Below are positions 1 to 13,079 of a stretch of 64,000 nucleotides of DNA, piece by piece. Position numbers and translations under genes: made by a program. The notes under the pieces are model-generated. The model had not been told where the DNA came from. It worked only from the letters and a program-made list of their open reading frames with translations, and searched no databases. The stretch is taken from positions 10,730,538 to 10,794,537 of the forward strand of contig CM037457.1 of the NCBI GenBank assembly GCA_021014325.1, given 5' to 3'. The stretch is from Plazaster borealis. Taxonomy: Eukaryota; Echinodermata; Asteroidea; Forcipulatida; Labidiasteridae. The stretch's first letter is position 1; each line of letters starts with the position of its first letter.

Positions 1-247
1 AATCACCTTTTTGATTTATGTGCAGTTGCTAATCGAATGTTTGCATTACTCGGCTGATCAGTTATGAATCATCGCGACAGCTACCGTGTAATGTTTCATG
101 AATGTTCCAGATGAATTGACATTAAAGTGTCATTATTGGTGCTGAAACTTGAATGTTTCTCCATGGCTGCCGGTGCTGCATACTCCTAAGGAGTTGAGAA
201 TGTTTCAGGAATGCTTAAGGCCCAAATGAAGAGAGGTAGTAACAGTG

Positions 248-622
248 TAAGGCACTGAACACGTTTGGTAATTGTTAAAGACCAGTGTTCTCGCTTGGTG
301 TATCCCAATAATGCATAAAATAACAAGCCTGTAAAAATTTTTTTGGCTCAATTGGTCATCGAAGTTGCAAGAAAATGATGAAAGAAAAACACCCTTGTTG
401 TACAAATTTGTGTGCCTCCAGATAGGAATAAAAACTTCTTGCAATAAGTTTTTATTATTTTAGTGAGAAATTACCTCTTTCTTAAAAACTACGTTACTTC
501 AGAGGGAGTCGTTTCTCACAATGTTTTATACTATCAACAGCTCTCCGTTGCTCGTTACCAAGTAAGTTTTTATGCTAATATATATTTTGAGTAATTGCCA
601 AACGTGTACAGTACCTTTAATA
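248..622. repeat. Non-autonomous DNA transposon (MITE), about 370 bp
   Basis: The ends form imperfect terminal inverted repeats: the left end reads AGGCACTGAACACGTTTGGT and the reverse complement of the right end reads AGGTACTGTACACGTTTGGC, followed in both by AATT. The right end abuts TTTAA, while the left flank (GTAA) is a degenerate TTAA. The interior shares the phrase CTCAATTGGTCATCGA with the elements at 14440 and 31118, so they look like distant relatives. No open frame resembles a transposase. I recall closely similar elements from sea star genomes, but this was not checked. Confidence 0.75.
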
Positions 623-1396
623 CAATGGGTTAAAAATGGCCAATGCCTATTATTGTTTTTACGAGATCTTATTTATTTCATTACGGATTCAACAGCACAA
701 TTACTTAACGCCAATAACAGAATGAATGAATATGAGACGACGAAGAAATGTTCAGTTTTAGATGTGGGAGGAAAACCCCAATTAATAGTGAAAACACACG
801 CAGTCCGGACATACGAGCTCCGGTCCGAGGTGGAATTCGAACTGGGGGTCCACAGGAGTTGATGAAATGCAAAGAATATATCGGGGTTGTATGAAATCGA
901 AAGGCATCGTTTGATCTTTAGATACGGGTATAGGCCATTGGGGGAAAAACAAAACAAAGAACAAACAAGCATACAAAGAAACCTACCTTAATTAATATAA
1001 ATAAAACTCATTAGATACACTTTTGGTTTGGATTTCACGTGAGGGTTGAAGCAATGCTTCACTCGATTCATTATTGTTTGTATAATTCCTTATAATCTAA
1101 CGACTAAAGACAACAAAAGCAATAACATTTCGTCATATTATTATTTTGAAAGTATTACCAAACTTACATTAAAAACTCAAAAAAGTGGTAATGTCTACAC
1201 CTTTTGACCCTATAGCAGAGTCGTTCTCAAAGCAAGGCTCTTCTAAGGGGTCGAAAAGTGAGGCCATTATACTTGTTTGCATTCATACCACAGTTTGCAA
1301 CAGATATTTCGTTTTTCAAACACAAGTTGCTTCAAGAAAGGGTCAAGGTCACTACTTTTTTTTCTTAAAAATAAACTTTTAGAAATAACTCCCTCA

Positions 1397-1446
1397 AAAT
1401 GTCACATTAATGTCACATAAATGTCACATAAATGTCACATAAATGC
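1397..1446. repeat. 12-bp tandem repeat, about 4 copies
   Basis: A unit close to AATGTCACATAA is repeated four times head to tail, with one substitution in the first copy and decay at the right edge. Confidence 0.85.
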
Positions 1447-1824
1447 TCACCTGTCTCTGCAATGTGTAACATTTCGTCTATAGAAATAAGTCCTCGTCGC
1501 ATTGCGAGGAAAAAAAAACCCGACAAGTTTTCTAGTAAAATGAAACTTCGGGACCTAGCACGACTTTGAATGGAGCAATTACTCTATCACAGGTGCATGG
1601 TAATCAAAATTGAAACATTAGCCCGTGCCCCCTGGATGTTGTTCCAATGACATGCTCGGCCTTGACTTCTCTAGTGGCATCGACCTTTTGGGAACTATTT
1701 GCAAGAATGTCATATTATTTATGACAACAATTACGGAAGTGACCGGGAGAATGTATTATATATAGCTTCGGTGAAGTTGCAAAATTGTGTTTGATTTGCT
1801 TGAGTTTTTGTGAGCAAATGGTAT

Positions 1825-1965
1825 GGGGGGGGGGGGTTAGTCCTAACCCCATGTTTAAGCCATTTAAAATACTTTTTCAAAACTTATGAAAAAAATATAG
1901 TGGTGGAGGGTGGCGGGGGGGGGGGACCACTAGTGGTGGAGGGGAGGGTGGCGGGGGGGGGGGGG
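1825..1965. repeat. G-run cluster with a local duplication
   Basis: Three runs of 11-13 G lie at about 1825-1836, 1915-1925 and 1953-1965. The last two end copies of a short duplicated segment containing GTGGTGGAGGG and GGGTGGCGGG. The plus strand has G-quadruplex potential. The ORF through it codes mainly glycine and is not taken as a gene. Confidence 0.8.
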
Positions 1966-4900
1966 ACTACTGCCAAGTACCATCTTGATAGCGGCAAGGT
2001 TAAGTGTTTGTCATAACATCATGTTCATTTTGACGTGGGTTTATTTATAAGTCTGTGTTGATAACCCTTATAAAAAAGTGCACTACAGGGGTTAAAAAAA
2101 AACCACGGAAAACACTGCCAAATTTGGCAATTCCTTCAATGAGAATTGGTTTGCTTTGAATTTGTTACCCAGCGTACCGATTCCTGAGTGACATTGACGG
2201 GTAATCTGTGGCCGTCAACGCTGCTCTAACATCCCGTGGCCTGATTGGGATGTTCCCGCTTCGTCCCGTGATCTTCACCAGAAAAGTGTTATCTACTCAC
2301 GTCAGTGAAGGCTAAACTGCCACTTGTAGATTATGCGTGACTGTATATAGGCCTTGTTACTCAGGTCAAGACTTCAAGGTTGTATTAATGTTTGTAATGA
2401 CAAAAAGAGAAAAGTTGTGTTGAAATGTCGTCTGATTTTGGAAGTTCCCTGTAGTATCTTAACACCGGTCGCTCTCCAGTAGGGCTTTCCAATTGTCCAA
2501 CCGACCATCGATAGCAGTCACCCAAAATGGTCAACAAATCGGTTTGTTCCCTTGTACCTTTTTTGATAAATTCTTTAAAAAGTTAATACGACAGTTTTGA
2601 GGACAGTGGGCCCAGCATTGTTCATACTAATGGCGCGGTGAGAGAAAAAAAAAATAAAAATAAAATAAAGAGGTAAAATGGATGAGGAATTTCATCTCAG
2701 CTGAACAGACTCGGTGACTTGGCGGAACCGCCAACCAGTAAAGACGACTGTCGTTCTTCTTTTCGAAAAATCAATTCGCTAATGGGTAAGTCGTGCTCGC
2801 TAGTCAGTGCGTGAAATCACGGGGGGGGGGGGGGTATGACGTGCCTGTAAACGGCCTTCGTACTTTTCTGATCATATTTTCCTTTCCCTGGAGCTTCCTT
2901 GTGATATTATGGTGACCTTTATTCGAATAACGTCGGATCATTGACCCGTAGGCTGATACAGGGTGTAATTTATTTGTGCACTTATACGACAGCAAGTGTA
3001 TGCATGGCCAGACCAAGTTTGGTAAAACTCAACCTTCAAAGTCAATTCTCCCCAAACAACTGCGGCTTGGGGTAAGGTGTTAAATATGGTATGAGGTGTG
3101 TTGTTGACAACTAGCGGAACATCTGATGCACGCTATCTATTAACACTTTATATTTTTTAGGCACAAACTTCTGATACAACGTTCCTTGTGACTGGAATAA
3201 ACGCAGGGCATTTCAACAGATCGTTAATTGCTACACTAAATCAAAGAGAAAGTGACATTTACCTGATGGCACTCCAGTGTCTTGGCCAATAAATATCAGC
3301 GCTATGTTCAGTGGCATAACCAGACATTTACATGGGGGGGGGGGTTCGAGTTCACATAATTAATGGGCACCATTGATGACAATTTTTGAATTATGAGTTT
3401 CAGCCAAGTCCTCTTATTTTATTTGTTATAATTTTTATTTTTATTTTTTATTATTATTTTACACCTGAGGCATTTACGGTGTAAACTTGACTAGAACTAT
3501 TTACAGCATCAACAGAGGCTTTACCATGGGGGTTGGGGAGGGGTGTTCGCGGTCGTCCACCCCCGCTAAGAACCTCCCCCAAGTGTGATACACAAAAATG
3601 CACAAATGAATGGTTCGATACAGTAAATAGCCCTCGACCAAAATTATGTATTTTCCCCAGCTTGCCCCCCCCCCCCGAGCCGTTTTCCTGGTTTACCTCA
3701 AAATAGAAACCTAACTGTATGGAGAATAGAGAAACAAATGTGAAAATGTCAGGATAGGTCACCGGGACTCGATCAAACTGATCTGTTTACGAGAACAACC
3801 CATCAAAAAATAATCAAAATTGTTTCGATGGGCCACATTTGGAGACCCGGGTTGTTTGTCAAGGACTGGTTGCTGAATACACACTGTCTATGCATGGGAT
3901 TAAATTTGCTGGAGCGTTTGGAAAATTTCCTTCCAGTCGAATACCGGTAAACTGTTCAAATATTTTGAACTGGGATAACAAATTATATTTTACTTTTCCC
4001 ATGACGTAACCTTTAGAATAATAATCAAACTTGGTACACAGAAATACTTTCAACTCGGTTTACCCAAAACAAATTCTATTAAGGTCAGCAGGTTTTCGTT
4101 TACTGAACGTGACGATGTTGAATCTTTGGCAACAAGCTACTGACTTGAGATAATTATTTTTTTGAATTTTGTTGTCAAAATATAATGAAGTGCTCGTTTA
4201 CTTTACTCGACCTGCGTGGTCTACACTACTACACAGAATTATGCACGTTTCATAGGAATTCCCTGTCACGGCATGGACAAAACCATTCAGGAAAATGTGC
4301 AACTTTTTTCTTTCACTTGGATATTTTTCGTGGTCGATTTTTTTTTACTGTGTCCTATACTGGTCGACGAATGCAATAAACATGTAAACTAAAAAATACT
4401 TATTTTTTTTTTCTGAAAGTAATGATTTTAAAAAACAGTGAAAGTGTCTAACATTTTTTGTAGAGTCTATTTTAAAATGTGGTTAATACTTCGTACTCAA
4501 TCGAGTGGATTCAATGTATATCTGGGAGTTCGGAGAATATGGGAGGATTTGGAGCACACATGTCCCTTTAATGTATACTTAAACCACAAGGAATGTTTCT
4601 GTAAAGATCAGTATATGTTTAGGGTTAATCATAATTAGTCTTAATTCAAGATAGTTTGAGAGAATTGTACTACCCAGTACCCATTATTGCGCCCTCGAAC
4701 ACGACTCTCGCATTGAGTAAAGTATACCGGTAGGCCTACGCCTCGACAGAAGTCTAAAAAAAAACACCCCCCCCATGAAACCATCTTCCTTGCGAAATAC
4801 TGAAATGCTTGTAGCTTGTATTCCCTGGTACATTGCAAGCATTCATTGGCAATTAAAGTCCTCCCAATAGAATATAGATTGAACGGTAAAGCATAATTGC

Positions 4901-5002
4901 AAGTGTCAGATGGGCGTGTCTGGACCCCGACTCTAATCAACCGTGTGCAAGGGAACAAGGGGGAGCTCTCCTCCAGTTTAACTCAAACTCAATCCACATG
5001 TA

Positions 5003-5671
5003 TTGGACCGTGCCGCTCCCAGAATTGACATTATCCTTTTCACTTGTGCAAATCTAAGATTATTTTTGGTATGTCCTCGAAAAACAAGGCCGGAAAAGAC
5101 ATCGAAAACACCTCAGAAAGAAAGGAGTGGGCTACATGTATATGAAAAAGCAAAACGTGCATTTGTCTGTCCTCGTTCTCAACTCAGGGCAGGAGTTAAG
5201 GCAACCCCGACCCCTCATACCTTAATTTACCTGAGCTTTGATACCCCTGGGGTAGAAATCTGCATGTGTCTGCCTCATGTTCGCTCATGTTCTAGTCCCC
5301 TGGTCATTGGATCGTATTATATTTCCCGGATAAAATGCATTTTTCTTTTTGGCCTCGGCGCCCAGGTAGTCAACACATATCTTTGTTTGTTTGTCTACTG
5401 GAATAATATTGTTCTATGTTGGAAAAATCATGGTGGTGAAGCGAATGTTGCTGGCAGAGGACCAGATGAGGACGTGTGGACATGTATTCAGACATACATA
5501 CGTCAAGTTCATGCTCTCGTTATCAAAACAATAATGAAGGCAGAGGAATCTGGTATGCGAAAATGTCACAAGACATTAGAACAGCAAAGGAATGCGGACT
5601 GCCATAAACAGACCAAGAGCATTGGAACAGACCACGAGACTGTCAGTAGAATACGGTACAGCATCGGTTAG
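5003..5671 (+). other. Unrecognised 222-codon open reading frame
   Basis: This is the longest stop-free stretch I noted in the upstream half of the window. I do not recognise the product. It opens at a TTG and the first in-frame ATG is at 5264, so the first 87 codons have no normal start. The translation is rich in cysteine and hydrophobic residues in the middle and charged toward the end, without a domain I can name. It could be a chance open frame, an exon of an unseen gene, or decayed transposon sequence. No convincing splice-site pair or neighbouring exon was found. Confidence 0.15.
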
Positions 5672-5844
5672 AGTGGTGGTTACACAAGATCTTAAAGCTA
5701 ATAGTATTTAACGAGCAAATAGTTTTCAACAAAATCAGATCAAACAGCTTACCATAGTACAAACTGGGTCAGTTATTGTGTCAAGAGGTGTGGGACGCAT
5801 GAGGAGGGCGGGGAGGGGCACAATGTTACCGGTATACCGCAGTA

Positions 5845-6023
5845 CTGGGCCCAATTTAATAGAGTTGCTTAAGCACAACAAAATTATGCTTAGCAGACTA
5901 AGGTTACCAGCCAAACTACCATGTCTCGTGTACAATTTGTGACTGGTATCCTGCTCGTTTCTGTTAAGCAGAAAATTGTTAAGCAATATTTTCTGCTTAA
6001 GCAGCTCTATGAAATTGGGCCCT
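5845..6023. repeat. MITE with about 30-bp terminal inverted repeats
   Basis: The left end reads CTGGGCCCAATTTAATAGAG. The right end, reverse-complemented, reads AGGGCCCAATTTCATAGAGC. The inverted repeats continue through GCTTAAGCA on both sides. At about 180 bp, with no coding capacity, this fits a non-autonomous foldback or MITE element. Confidence 0.8.
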
Positions 6024-9000
6024 GGATATGTTTTGGGTAGCCTACAGGTATTTATATTCCCCAAGTCCATGTTTGAAAAAATATCAAACAATGTTTATTT
6101 ATTGTAATCAAGTAGCCCCTTTCAAGCGACACCTCTGAAAAAAAACCCTTGTGAACAAGAACTTAACAACCGACCACCCTGGGAGGAATTTACCGCTTGG
6201 AGTCAACCCCCTGAGCGTACGGTTTGTGGCCCCGCCCCTCAGTTACGCTCTGTCTCCATTTCGTTTGTCAAATCGCATGGAATTCCTTCGACAAACATAC
6301 ACACTGGGATGATCTCATGTATCCAAGTGTAACCCCAGATAAGTCTTAAAGCAGACAGAACTAGCCCGGGGAGAAATCTCTGTCTAATAGATTTTTTTCC
6401 CAAGTTGCACTTTTGCTCCCATCTAGATAATAAAACTTCTTGCAGTACACTGCCGCCATGGACCTTACCAACCCTGAAATTGAAGTTAATATCAACCCCT
6501 GGCATAAACACACTAGGGCCTACACCTTTTGGAGTGGTGTGTTTTGACATGTGACGCTGGGCCGATAGTTCGGGCTATCTGTCCCTCACTGTCACCGGGA
6601 AAGTCAACAACTCCTTTAGGTTTTGTCAAAATCACTCAAGTTCAAACAAGTTGTGACCCAATTTCCCTCATATTTTCCTCTTTATTTCTGGCTATTCAGA
6701 CCATTATTCACAGAATGCGCCCAAGTCAGCATCGAAGCAAACTTTTGACCCAGTTCAAATTCCCTGGTGCGACCCACCCCTCGGGGAAGATTAAATTTTT
6801 GTGAGATGCGGAATCTTAATGTAATTCCCATCCGGGGAAGGGAGCTACTTGGGCCCATAGGAGTTCATCGGTTACAACCCGCGATTCAACCAATCTTGAG
6901 CAATGTCATTGATATTCGTGACGATCATTGCTCATTTGCATATTCTTAGCTTCAAATGAACCAATCAAAGGACGTCTGTTGACCACGAAAGCTTTATGAT
7001 AAAGTCTCTCTTGAAAATCCTATCACGTTTTGTATTACATACCGGTATGGAAAAGAACACGACTTCCATAATTTCATTTTACAAAAGTAAGGAAAAAATC
7101 GTATAATGGAGTTGGTTGTTTTCCCCGTTGAAGCTAAGGTGAAAATAAGAATAGTAAAATTGACAAACCTTTTCCCGTTCAATCTCAATGTCAACCCAAA
7201 AGGCCTTTCCTCTGGTTCAAATCTCCGTACAATCAGCTATAGATCTATTTGAATTGCATTTCATCCAATCTATTAGACACACGTCCCCTGAACCCCAACT
7301 TAGCTTCTGTTAAATTCGGCCTACACCATTATAGCCCATGCGTATTTAATAGTAAAATGCGAGAGGCAAACTTAAGATAATGATCTAAGCCAAAAATGAA
7401 ATCGGACTTGTTATAGATTCATATCGAAGGAAATTACATATGTAACTGTGTCGCATGTCGACCCTGTACCGTGATTAGCATCAAGTGACTCGCCGATGGC
7501 CGTGTTATATTACACCGATTTATTACCCCATATTTCAGCCCCTTGATTGCCCCCGGGAAACCTGATCCCAATGAACAACTATAGCCTCGATTAGCAGAAC
7601 AAAATTATATTAATAAATTATATAGAAAATCGCAGTGCAAACATCACATACCTCTGAGGATACACTGCTATATTTCATGCAACTAATCTGTCCGAATCAA
7701 AACTTGAGAGTACCTTCATATTTCATGTTGTTACCCAATGAGTTTGTCAAAATTATATCATATTTTCAACTAGTAAATATACACACTATGTATTTTCGGA
7801 GAGACACAGTTTAATTTAAATAGATTCAATATTAAATGTACATTCGATTTCATCCTGATTAATAATTCTTCCTTATAATAGTTACAAATAAAACAGGTTA
7901 CTCGTTTCCGGAATGTTTAAAATAGTAATGCAATATTTTATTCATAAGGTGGGTTCCGGGAAACACCACTGCGTTATCTATCAATCATTACACAATAAAT
8001 CTAACTTACAGTTGAACTTTAAACTTTGAACTTTTGTCTGGGGTCGGAGACATTTCCTATAAACGATACACACGTTCACTTTCTTTGATGAATATTATGT
8101 TCCAATAGCTACTGACGTCTATAAAATCTGATTTGGATTTTGTTTGAACTTAACGTATTTTATTTAATTATGTTTACCAATTTGATTGTTAAGAGTACAA
8201 GGCGGGGGTGGGGGGGGGGGAGACCCCGAAGAGGGTTATACTAAGTTCAGGATTGATGTGAGTTTGACATTTTATCCATGGAAACCGAATTTCGTTCCGT
8301 GTAATTTGTTCGTATTTGATTTTACCCCCCAAAACAATTATTTCTATAAACTTTGGCTTTGTTGTTTAAGTGAGTTATAATTACTCAGTCATGTAAGAAA
8401 TAGGTTCAGAACATTTTGAACCAAATGGGCTGATTTTAGCTCTGGAACATCCACCAGAACTAATCTGAGGTCCACATCAGTTGACCTTTCCACGGGCGTC
8501 GAATGTCACTTGTGCACTCCAAAGTAACTGAGTTGGAACAAATATAATGACAAAGCAATATTTTTCACAGAGTTTTCATTCTTCATCGCAAATGAAAGTG
8601 TTTTAATCCCAGCTCGTCGCCAGCATCCCACGCAGCCGCAGTGGACCGATTGTGCCGTTGTCAGGCTCAGTTAACATCATCCGTGATTTACAAATTGTTT
8701 GTGTAAAAATTTACGTCTGCGCTTCAGTGACATATTTTATACACTGCGCATAAAACTCGACCATGTATCCCCAAGTTGAACTTGACTAAATGTGTTACTA
8801 TCCACAAAGTTATTCATGGCATTTTATGGCCAATAAAATTAAACAAGATTCTAAGCATATATGCAAGATCATACAGTTAATTATTCAATTTGAAGTTTAC
8901 GATTTAACGCATTGACGACCTTGATGAGAGCTGCAGTAGTTTTATGAGCATACCTGTTTTTAAGGTACCGCTTAGCTTTGCAACTTTCTTTTGTAGACGG

Positions 9001-12000
9001 ATTTCGAGTGAAAACTGTTTACTATTTTTTGTTCAAACAGTTTTTTTTATTGCACCAATGTGGCCAGAACAGAGCTTACTTTACGACTGGAAAAAACGAC
9101 AACAAACTTTGTAAACGAAATATGTACCTTCTATTCAAGCTGGTACAGGGAATTTGATAAAAACATTTGAAAGAGCCGGCCAGTCCCTTTTCCCCCAACC
9201 TGTAAATACCTTTCTTATCGTTCAATCAGAATTCCAGTAATGCAAGTTTTTTTTCCAGTGAGCCATAACGTTTCTTTATAAGTTACGAAATACAGCTAAT
9301 GACGGTGACCTTATCCATGGAATGCGTACAGATTTGAAAAATCAGTTTACATTCACTAACGAGAAGACAAATTCAAACCGCGACGCCAACAACAAATGCA
9401 TAGCCGTTGGAAATGTATAGTATAGCCAAAGGGAGCCGACTTACATCAAAGTTAATGCTCCCCTTAATTCCTTATTGGGTGAGTCTGGGACCGGTCAGTG
9501 TGGTGTTTGCACCCAGGAAACTAAGGGTTTGAGGTAGCAATCACATACCTCCAACTGTGATGTTTTTTTTCTTCAACCATCCGGGATCATAATGACCAAC
9601 ATCATGGGCAATCCCTAGGCTGCTGTTTGTTTTGTATTTCTACATATTCCTCTGTTTTTTGTAATTCTTGGTCTGATTGTTTTTTTGTAAATCTCCTGTA
9701 TGTATTGTAATGTTGTTTGTAAAGCCTGAATGAATAAATAAATAAATAAATAAATGAAGCAATAGAAAACACGTTCAGCCGCAACAACTCCGTGTTCAAT
9801 TAATTTAGTACATGGTTACAATTTACAATGGTTGCCAAATCTCCAACTTACTCTAGTAAGGGACCAACCGGTAAAGCATTCGACCCACGAACAAAGTAAA
9901 AAGATGACCGGCACACACGCCTCTGGAGTTTTGTACTGCAAAAAGTATTCAATTACGTAATAAAACATTCCAACTTTAAACTGGTGAGATTCGGTATACA
10001 ATAATCATTGAAATAAATGAAGCTATTTTATCCCATGACTAAACAGTTCACCGGTACAATTTGTTTGACCAAAGAAGCCCAGCACTTTCGAGGCCCGTCA
10101 TGGTAAATCAATGTACGTTTCATAGCAACAATCGAATAATGAAAATAACCAAATTTGAGGCCCACAAGAATAGCACCTGAGCATTTGTATTCGTTACACT
10201 TCTCTCTTCTCTCTGCTTTACCAGCACCTTCCATCCTCTTAAACTGAACCGGAAAATTTTCACAGAAACATGATGGCTAAAGGCCATTGATTCTTTGCTC
10301 AGATAAACCGCAAAGTCGGAAGTAAATAATGGCTTTTAAATAAGATGTGTTCTACCTTTTGCCCACCCTGCCGTCGGACTTTACTGTCAAACACCCTTTA
10401 GACCCAAAGTAGCACCGACACATTCCCCCTTGCAAACCGATATACGTCCCCCTTAAACAACTAAGGGTAAGTCTCGCCTCTGGTCGGTGCTTAATCTTAG
10501 CCGGTATCGTGTAAACCTTTTCTTTACCTGACCTTCTAAGATGGGGGTAGAACCATTCACGTCCCGTCAATGATCTCGATTTGCTTTGTGCTTTGAACAC
10601 TTTATAGCTAACCAAGTAGTCACCTTTACAAAAAACAAGATTTAACTTTGTAAATGTAGCCCTACGGGTGGGATTGTTGGAACGGGGGCCACACGACGTG
10701 CAAATTCAGGAGTTCATTTGTGTGTTAAAAAAGTCGGTACCAAAGGGTAGAGTTCAGCAGTCCTTGTACGGTCAAATCCTATATTGAAGTTCTTCCGATT
10801 TGGGGGAGCAGTAATTTACCTTGCAAAATCGCAATATGGTTTGTTGTAAAATAAGGACAATCGTCACAAGAGGTGCAGTTAACCTATTAGAACAAACTCA
10901 TTGGTTGGAAAGAGACCGAAGAAGTGGGCAATAATATATGGTGTTTGTCAGTAAGACCTTTTTTCAATGCGTATGACCTTAAAATGAAATGCCTGGCCAG
11001 ACTTATGATCATAAATATCTATCTGATCTTTGTCTGTTAGCCTTCGCTTCGCATGAAGATGTCTCTAGCTTCAATAATTATACTTGGTCAATAACTGAAT
11101 TCTCATGGAGGTCCAAATACTATACACAGAAAGTGAGTGTATGGCCTGTAATTCCACTTGTGAATGATTTCCAATTGCGGTGAGTCCTTGGAGGTTTTTT
11201 TTGTCGGTGTCTGTTGCAATTATTTCATGTGAAAGTGGAAGAGCTATTTACCACCCACCATTATGCGCTTCAATCAGTGGGAGTGTGAGGCCGGTAAGCC
11301 TTATAACTTACCTTCTTGCGGTTCATAACCTTACAACTCGTTATAGTAAACCACTTTTGGTTAGATACAAGGCCCCCCTACCACCTATGTGAAACCATTA
11401 CTGCGGGCCTGAAATATTTCACCGTCTGTGTTTTTTTTAAACAGATTAATTAAGTTGAATGTCTGTCAAAACTTCCAAGCTGGTGAGCTTGCGATGAAAA
11501 ATCATAAACAAAACCGCAATAAACTTATGAAGTTTCATAAGAACTTATGCCTATATTTTAAAGATACTTAACTACAAAGTAAACATTTGCCAGCCTTTGT
11601 CTTGCCATCAAAATGAGGTCTATCAACGATTTCTAGGGTCTGTACTTCTCATTTTGGTCATACTTGTGTTTTTAAAGAATATTAACAAGGGGGAAAGGCC
11701 AATGACCTTAATATTAAAATGTAGCCGCCAAATATACTGAGAATTTTGATCGGCGTCCCATTTTGCAACAACTCAAAAAAGGCCACAAAAGAAAGTGCTG
11801 ACATAGGAAAGGTGCCGTGAGCTCTTTTATTAATAATTATTGCATGAATCGATCAGCTCATATGACGAATGTAGTTGTCAATGGTACCCAATGGAAAGAA
11901 AAGAAAACTGATTTAATATTTTCACAATATGGTGTATATTGAAATGGATGTGGGCTTTCTTCAAATCTAGACGCAGAATTTGGCGGTGGGTTACGTGCTT

Positions 12001-12233
12001 TGAATTCGCTGATAAAAAGAAAAACATGCAAAGCTACGACACAGTAGTACGTTTCGGTCTACATTTAAAGAAAAATGACTAAAGAATTGAAGTTGTATAA
12101 CCGCAGTGGTCAATTTGTTTGTTTCAATTGTCGATCCTCTTTTGTTTCCACCGTCATAAACAAAATAATATATTTGTTTTGTTGGTTCAAGAAAGCCTTT
12201 TACACGCTGTAAACCGTGAACGAATAAATAAAT
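6024..12233. other. Non-coding stretch, no gene recognised
   Basis: No exon could be supported here. It contains an octamer-like ATTTGCAT near 6935, a G-rich run near 8199-8220, an AAAT microsatellite at 9733 and AT-rich DNA between 7500 and 9000. The 60-100 codon open frames on both strands are of the length expected by chance. Confidence 0.5.
9733..9754. repeat. (AAAT)n microsatellite
   Basis: A run of five AAAT-type units. Confidence 0.85.
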
Positions 12234-12323
12234 GAACTTAAAGTGTATTCTTTAAAGTGTACGCTTTAAAAAGTTCATGCTTTTACAGGTGAGCGTACAC
12301 TTTAGAGAATACACTTTAAGTTC
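12234..12323. repeat. Near-perfect 32-bp inverted repeat (hairpin)
   Basis: The arms 12234-12265 and 12292-12323 match at 31 of 32 positions in inverted orientation, starting GAACTTAAAGTGTATTCT. They are separated by a 26-nt spacer (12266-12291). A transcript could fold into a pre-miRNA-sized hairpin, but a small foldback transposon end is equally possible. Confidence 0.85.
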
Positions 12324-12685
12324 TTTATTACTTTAATCTATTGCTTGAAATGATGAATTTTGCTGTCATTTTGCAAAATACAAAAGTTGGCGAGGGAAAT
12401 ATGGAGTTGCATTGTGATATCATGGAGCACGTTCATCACTATCACCTGCCCAAACCACAATATCTACCATTTGGATGTAAAATCAGCAGACACCCGTTAT
12501 TAACAATAAGGAAATATACTTTAAAAACCATGGTTCGAAGTTGATTTTAAATAACTTTCACTAAATATCCTTACATATAGTTATATATTTAGAGGACACA
12601 ATCTTTCCTACACTTTATTATGTCCATTCAACAAGCTGTGATGAATAGTTTAATTTCTTTCAATGATTATTGTATACATAAAAAC

Positions 12686-13079
12686 TATCAGGACATCTCG
12701 ACATGTTAGTTTCAGTAAGTCGTCTCGGTGGGATAAGTTATCAGGACAAGTCGACAATCTTTTAAATACACTGCAAAAACCGGGATGTTAAAATTGACAC
12801 CATGGATATTGTCACATAATATAGATACTGAAGCGAGAATCAAATTAAAATCATAGGATGTTAAAACAACACCAATGTAACTGTTTTGGCAAAAAATTAG
12901 TGTTATTTTAACACCATATGGTGTAGATTTGGATTCCTTTTTGGTATCTAGGCCTAAATCTACACCCATGGTGTAAATTTAAACACCACAGTTTTTGTAG
13001 TGTAAGTCGACTTGGTGAGGTACATTATAAGGGCAAATCGACATCTTAGTTTAGTAAGTCGACATGGCGAGACAAAATT
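12686..13079. repeat. 53-bp minisatellite, three units, split by a MITE
   Basis: Units start at 12686 (TATCAGGACATCTCGACATG), 12739 (TATCAGGACAAGTCGACA) and 13026 (TATAAGGGCAAATCGACA). Each continues with a GTAAGTCG segment. The second unit is interrupted after CGACAATCTTT by the element at 12767-13004 and resumes with GTAAGTCGACTTGGTGAGG. Removing the insert would give a unit close to 53 bp, so the array predates the insertion. Confidence 0.75.
12767..13004. repeat. Foldback MITE, family copy A
   Basis: Ends TACACTGCAAAAAC and, reverse-complemented, TACACTACAAAAAC. Internally it carries GTTAAAATTGACACCATGG on the left and an inverted counterpart on the right, plus a central GTGTTATTTTAACACC. 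Related copies lie at 36069-36297 and 49354-49583. Confidence 0.85.

Larger units (their letters stand above)
623..5002. other. Non-coding stretch, no gene recognised
   Basis: I see no convincing exon on either strand. The open frames present are short and interrupted by low-complexity sequence. Contents are a 12-bp tandem repeat near 1400, G-runs near 1830-1965, 2821 and 3338, a C-run near 3666, and AT-rich unique-looking DNA. Confidence 0.5.
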
